16,236 nucleotides of DNA, from the NCBI GenBank assembly GCA_002869095.1, contig PKTO01000236.1:1-16236 (forward strand), read 5' to 3'. Under the pieces are notes generated by a model. That model searched no databases and was not told where the DNA came from. It saw only the letters and a program-made list of their open reading frames with translations. A program made the translations under genes and the position numbers. Below are positions 14,699 to 16,236 of this stretch, in pieces. Origin of the DNA: Clostridiales bacterium (lineage in GTDB: Bacteria; Bacillota; Clostridia; Peptostreptococcales; BM714). The stretch's first letter is position 1; every line of letters starts with the position of its first letter.

Positions 14699-14965
14699 TT
14701 ATGCCTCCGATTCCATCTGAACCCTGTGTCCGTATACGCTGCTTAGAATATATGTATCCGCTTCTTTTGCATATCCTGCGTAAACCGTAAATTCTCCGAA
14801 TCGCTTCTTTGCGAGGTATCTTTCCCCATCGGCATCGTAAAGATAGTCTCCATCCTCTTCGCTCATTGCAATTGCACGCTTTACATCCTCTATCTTTATG
14901 CCTCTCTCTTCCATCAGTCCTGCAAGTTCCTCATCAAACTCAATGTTCATGTTTTCCAAGTCCAT
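14699..14965 (-). CDS. DUF4258-like small protein, module B
   Basis: First gene of module B, 88 aa, with an AGGAGGGGAG ribosome site six bases before the ATG. The sequence LMEERGIKIEDVKRAI (17-32) and the strands YLAKKRFGEFTVYAGY and YILSSVYGHRV match the DUF4258-like fold seen at 4489-4737, with a conserved VY.HRV near the end. It has a six-residue N-terminal extension and a longer acidic loop (SEEDGDYLYDADGE) than copy A. It contains no cysteine. Together with the following zinc ribbon it forms the pair kept in both modules, which argues that the two proteins work together. Function unknown. Confidence 0.75.
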   Translation of the reverse strand: MDLENMNIEFDEELAGLMEERGIKIEDVKRAIAMSEEDGDYLYDADGERYLAKKRFGEFTVYAGYAKEADTYILSSVYGHRVQMESEA

Positions 14966-15003
14966 AAAAAACTCCCCTCCTCATGTTTCAGATATTTATA
15001 CAA

Positions 15004-15041
15004 ATTAAAATATACAGTGTATATACACTGTATATTTTAAT
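15004..15041. promoter_or_regulatory. Perfect 38-bp palindrome over the module B promoter (probable operator)
   Basis: The 19-base half ATTAAAATATACAGTGTAT is followed immediately by its exact reverse complement. Within it, TACAGTGTA and TACACTGTA are inverted units. It covers the -10 and the expected start (about 15027), a position where a bound dimer or pair of dimers would block transcription. The broken TetR-B or TetR-A are candidate binders; neither is shown. A cruciform or RNA hairpin in the leader is an alternative. Confidence 0.7.
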
Positions 15042-15062
15042 GCATTTTTAATCCCTTTTCAA
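15034..15062 (-). promoter_or_regulatory. Sigma-70-type promoter of the module B operon
   Basis: On the minus strand TTGAAA (15057-15062) is followed after exactly 17 bases by TAAAAT (15034-15039). The leader to the ATG at 14965 is about 60 bases and starts inside the palindrome. Confidence 0.65.
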
Positions 15063-15147
15063 GGATTTTTGATAAATATAAAACAATCTGTTTTGTATTT
15101 CCGCCTTGGCATCGAATATTGGATATGGGCATAGTTCCTTTTGATAC

Positions 15148-15185
15148 AAAAAAGGGCAGATTCCAAACTTATGGAATCTGTCCTT
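15148..15185 (-). terminator. Intrinsic terminator of the serine dehydratase operon
   Basis: Arms 15152-15165 (AAGGGCAGATTCCA) and 15172-15185 (TGGAATCTGTCCTT) pair with one mismatch around a 6-base loop; on the minus strand the stem runs into six T residues (15148-15153). It lies 20 bases after the stop of the alpha-subunit gene and separates it from module B. Confidence 0.85.
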
Positions 15186-15205
15186 GCCTGTCGCTAATCA
15201 TTCTA

Positions 15206-16087
15206 TTAAACTGGATAAATCTTTTTTGAAATTGCTATCCCCGTGGGTGTCGTTGCAAGTCCCCCCATTGCCGTTTCCCTGAATGCTATGGGCAGGGCTT
15301 TGCCCACCCTGTACATTGCCTCAACCACTTCGTCGAATGGTATCACGCTTTCTATCCCGGCAAGCGCCATGTCGGCCGAAACCATGGCGTTGGCTACGCC
15401 AAGCGCGTTTCGCTTCTGGCAGGGGCTTTCTACCAGTCCCGCTATGGGGTCGCATATGAGGCCGAGCACGTTCTTGAATGCCATCGCGGCAGCGTGGAGG
15501 GACATGACGGGAGTGCCTCCCGCCATCTGGACCGCCGCCGCGGAAGCCATGGCTGCGGCTGTTCCGGTCTCTGCCTGACAGCCTCCCTCGGCCCCGGAAA
15601 CCGTCGCATTCTGAACTACGATCAGGCCTATGGCAGATGCCGCGAACAGGCCTTCAACCAGTTCATCCTCTTTCAAGCCAAGCCTTTCGCCTGCTGTAAG
15701 CACAACCCCCGGTATTATTCCGCAGGAGCCTGCAGTTGGCGCGGCCACTATCCGTCCCATGGAAGCGTTGACCTCCATGACAGAAAGTGCCCTGGCTACG
15801 GCCTCGTTTATTGTATTGCCCGATAAAGTCGTGTTTTTTTCATTCCAAGCATTCAGCTTGCGGGCCTCCCCGCCTATGAGACCACCGACAGACTTCATTT
15901 CGCTGTCCAGGCCTTTTTTTGCGGCGGCATTCATTATTTGCAGTTTTTCTTTCATTGTGTTTCTGACTGCTTCAATCGTTTTTCCCGAGATTTCCATTTC
16001 TCTAAGCGCCATGATTTGCCCTATGTTTTTTTTTCGTGTGCGGCAAAGGTCGAGCAGTTCTTTCCCATTTTCGAATCCATAATCCAT
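15206..16087 (-). CDS. sdaAA: L-serine dehydratase, iron-sulfur-dependent, alpha subunit
   Basis: Catalytic alpha subunit (293 aa) of the two-subunit [4Fe-4S] L-serine ammonia-lyase typical of Firmicutes, converting L-serine to pyruvate and ammonia. Family motifs are AAPTAGSCGIIPGV (C122), SGAEGGCQAETGTA (C170) and ICDPIAGLVESPCQKRNA (C212, C223), which include the cluster ligands. LHAAAMAFKNVLG and the C-terminal TTPTGIAISKKI are also typical. The start lies 2 bases after the beta-subunit stop, with GGGGAGG inside that gene's end, so the two are coupled. It is followed by a terminator and is not obviously part of the dehydratase modules, though it fits an amino-acid-fermenting lifestyle. Confidence 0.95.
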   Translation of the reverse strand: MDYGFENGKELLDLCRTRKKNIGQIMALREMEISGKTIEAVRNTMKEKLQIMNAAAKKGLDSEMKSVGGLIGGEARKLNAWNEKNTTLSGNTINEAVARALSVMEVNASMGRIVAAPTAGSCGIIPGVVLTAGERLGLKEDELVEGLFAASAIGLIVVQNATVSGAEGGCQAETGTAAAMASAAAVQMAGGTPVMSLHAAAMAFKNVLGLICDPIAGLVESPCQKRNALGVANAMVSADMALAGIESVIPFDEVVEAMYRVGKALPIAFRETAMGGLATTPTGIAISKKIYPV

Positions 16088-16089
16088 TG

Positions 16090-16236
16090 CTATGCCTCCC
16101 CGTCCATGAAAACTATGGCATAGGCGTCGTTTACGCCTTCTATTTGACTTCGCAAAGTTTCCTCTATTCCTTCATCGAAGCAGTCATCGGCTTCTATCAC
16201 CATGAAAGCGTCCTCGCCCTTGCTGTGCCTGTAAAC
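16090..16236 (-). CDS. sdaAB: L-serine dehydratase beta subunit, C-terminal end (partial)
   Basis: The last 48 codons of a frame entering from the right edge and ending in TAG. The residues (VYRHSKGEDAFMVIEAD, then a helix, then GVNDAYAIVFMDGEA) look like the end of an ACT regulatory domain, which forms the C-terminus of the beta subunit of two-subunit L-serine dehydratases. The immediate coupling to the alpha-subunit gene supports this strongly. Only the fragment is visible, so completeness cannot be judged. Confidence 0.85.
   Translation of the reverse strand, partial: VYRHSKGEDAFMVIEADDCFDEGIEETLRSQIEGVNDAYAIVFMDGEA

Noticed and set aside
1..16236. Insertion sequence or composite transposon behind the module duplication
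   Set aside because: No transposase gene, terminal inverted repeats or target-site duplication was found at module borders.
1..16236. CRISPR array, tRNA or rRNA genes
   Set aside because: No regularly spaced repeats or recognisable RNA gene sequence was seen on either strand.

Overview
The window looks like a chromosomal segment of an anaerobic, probably amino-acid-fermenting member of the Clostridia. The evidence is strong AGGAGG-type ribosome sites, tight operons, ATA/AGA/AGG codon use, a two-subunit iron-sulfur L-serine dehydratase, and oxygen-sensitive ATP-driven dehydratase/reductase machinery. The genus is not determined. Almost every gene is on the minus strand; the one clear exception is a TetR regulator at 6320-7003.

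The main feature is two paralogous, reshuffled copies of one seven-component module. Module A (about 1-6145) reads, in transcription order: lipoamide-dehydrogenase-like flavoprotein, DUF4258-like small protein, small zinc-ribbon protein, ASKHA activator ATPase, small and large subunits of a 2-hydroxyacyl-CoA dehydratase/benzoyl-CoA-reductase-type enzyme, then a separately promoted SAM methyltransferase cut by the left edge. Module B (about 7186-14965) reads: DUF4258-like protein, zinc ribbon, methyltransferase, flavoprotein, small subunit, large subunit, a VOC protein found only here, a TetR gene broken by an in-frame TAG, and the activator. The DUF4258/zinc-ribbon pair and the small/large subunit pair stay adjacent in both; the rest has moved.

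Known family biology gives the core chemistry. The activator hydrolyses ATP to push a very low-potential electron into the iron-sulfur centre of the dehydratase-like heterodimer. The flavoprotein looks like an NAD(H)-linked disulfide reductase. No CoA-transferase, CoA ligase, electron-transfer flavoprotein, acyl-CoA dehydrogenase or 2-oxoacid dehydrogenase E1/E2 is present in the window, so the substrate is unknown and may not be a classical 2-hydroxyacyl-CoA.

Regulation is unusually readable. Module A has a TTGACA-17-TATACT promoter whose start region carries a 16-bp inverted repeat, facing the divergent TetR gene. Module B has a TTGAAA-17-TAAAAT promoter with a perfect 38-bp palindrome over its -10 and start. 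A bidirectional terminator separates TetR-A from the end of module B, and another terminator closes the upstream serine dehydratase operon (15206-16236), whose beta gene runs off the right edge. No tRNA, rRNA, CRISPR array or insertion sequence was seen. No stretch above about 300 bases lacks a gene.
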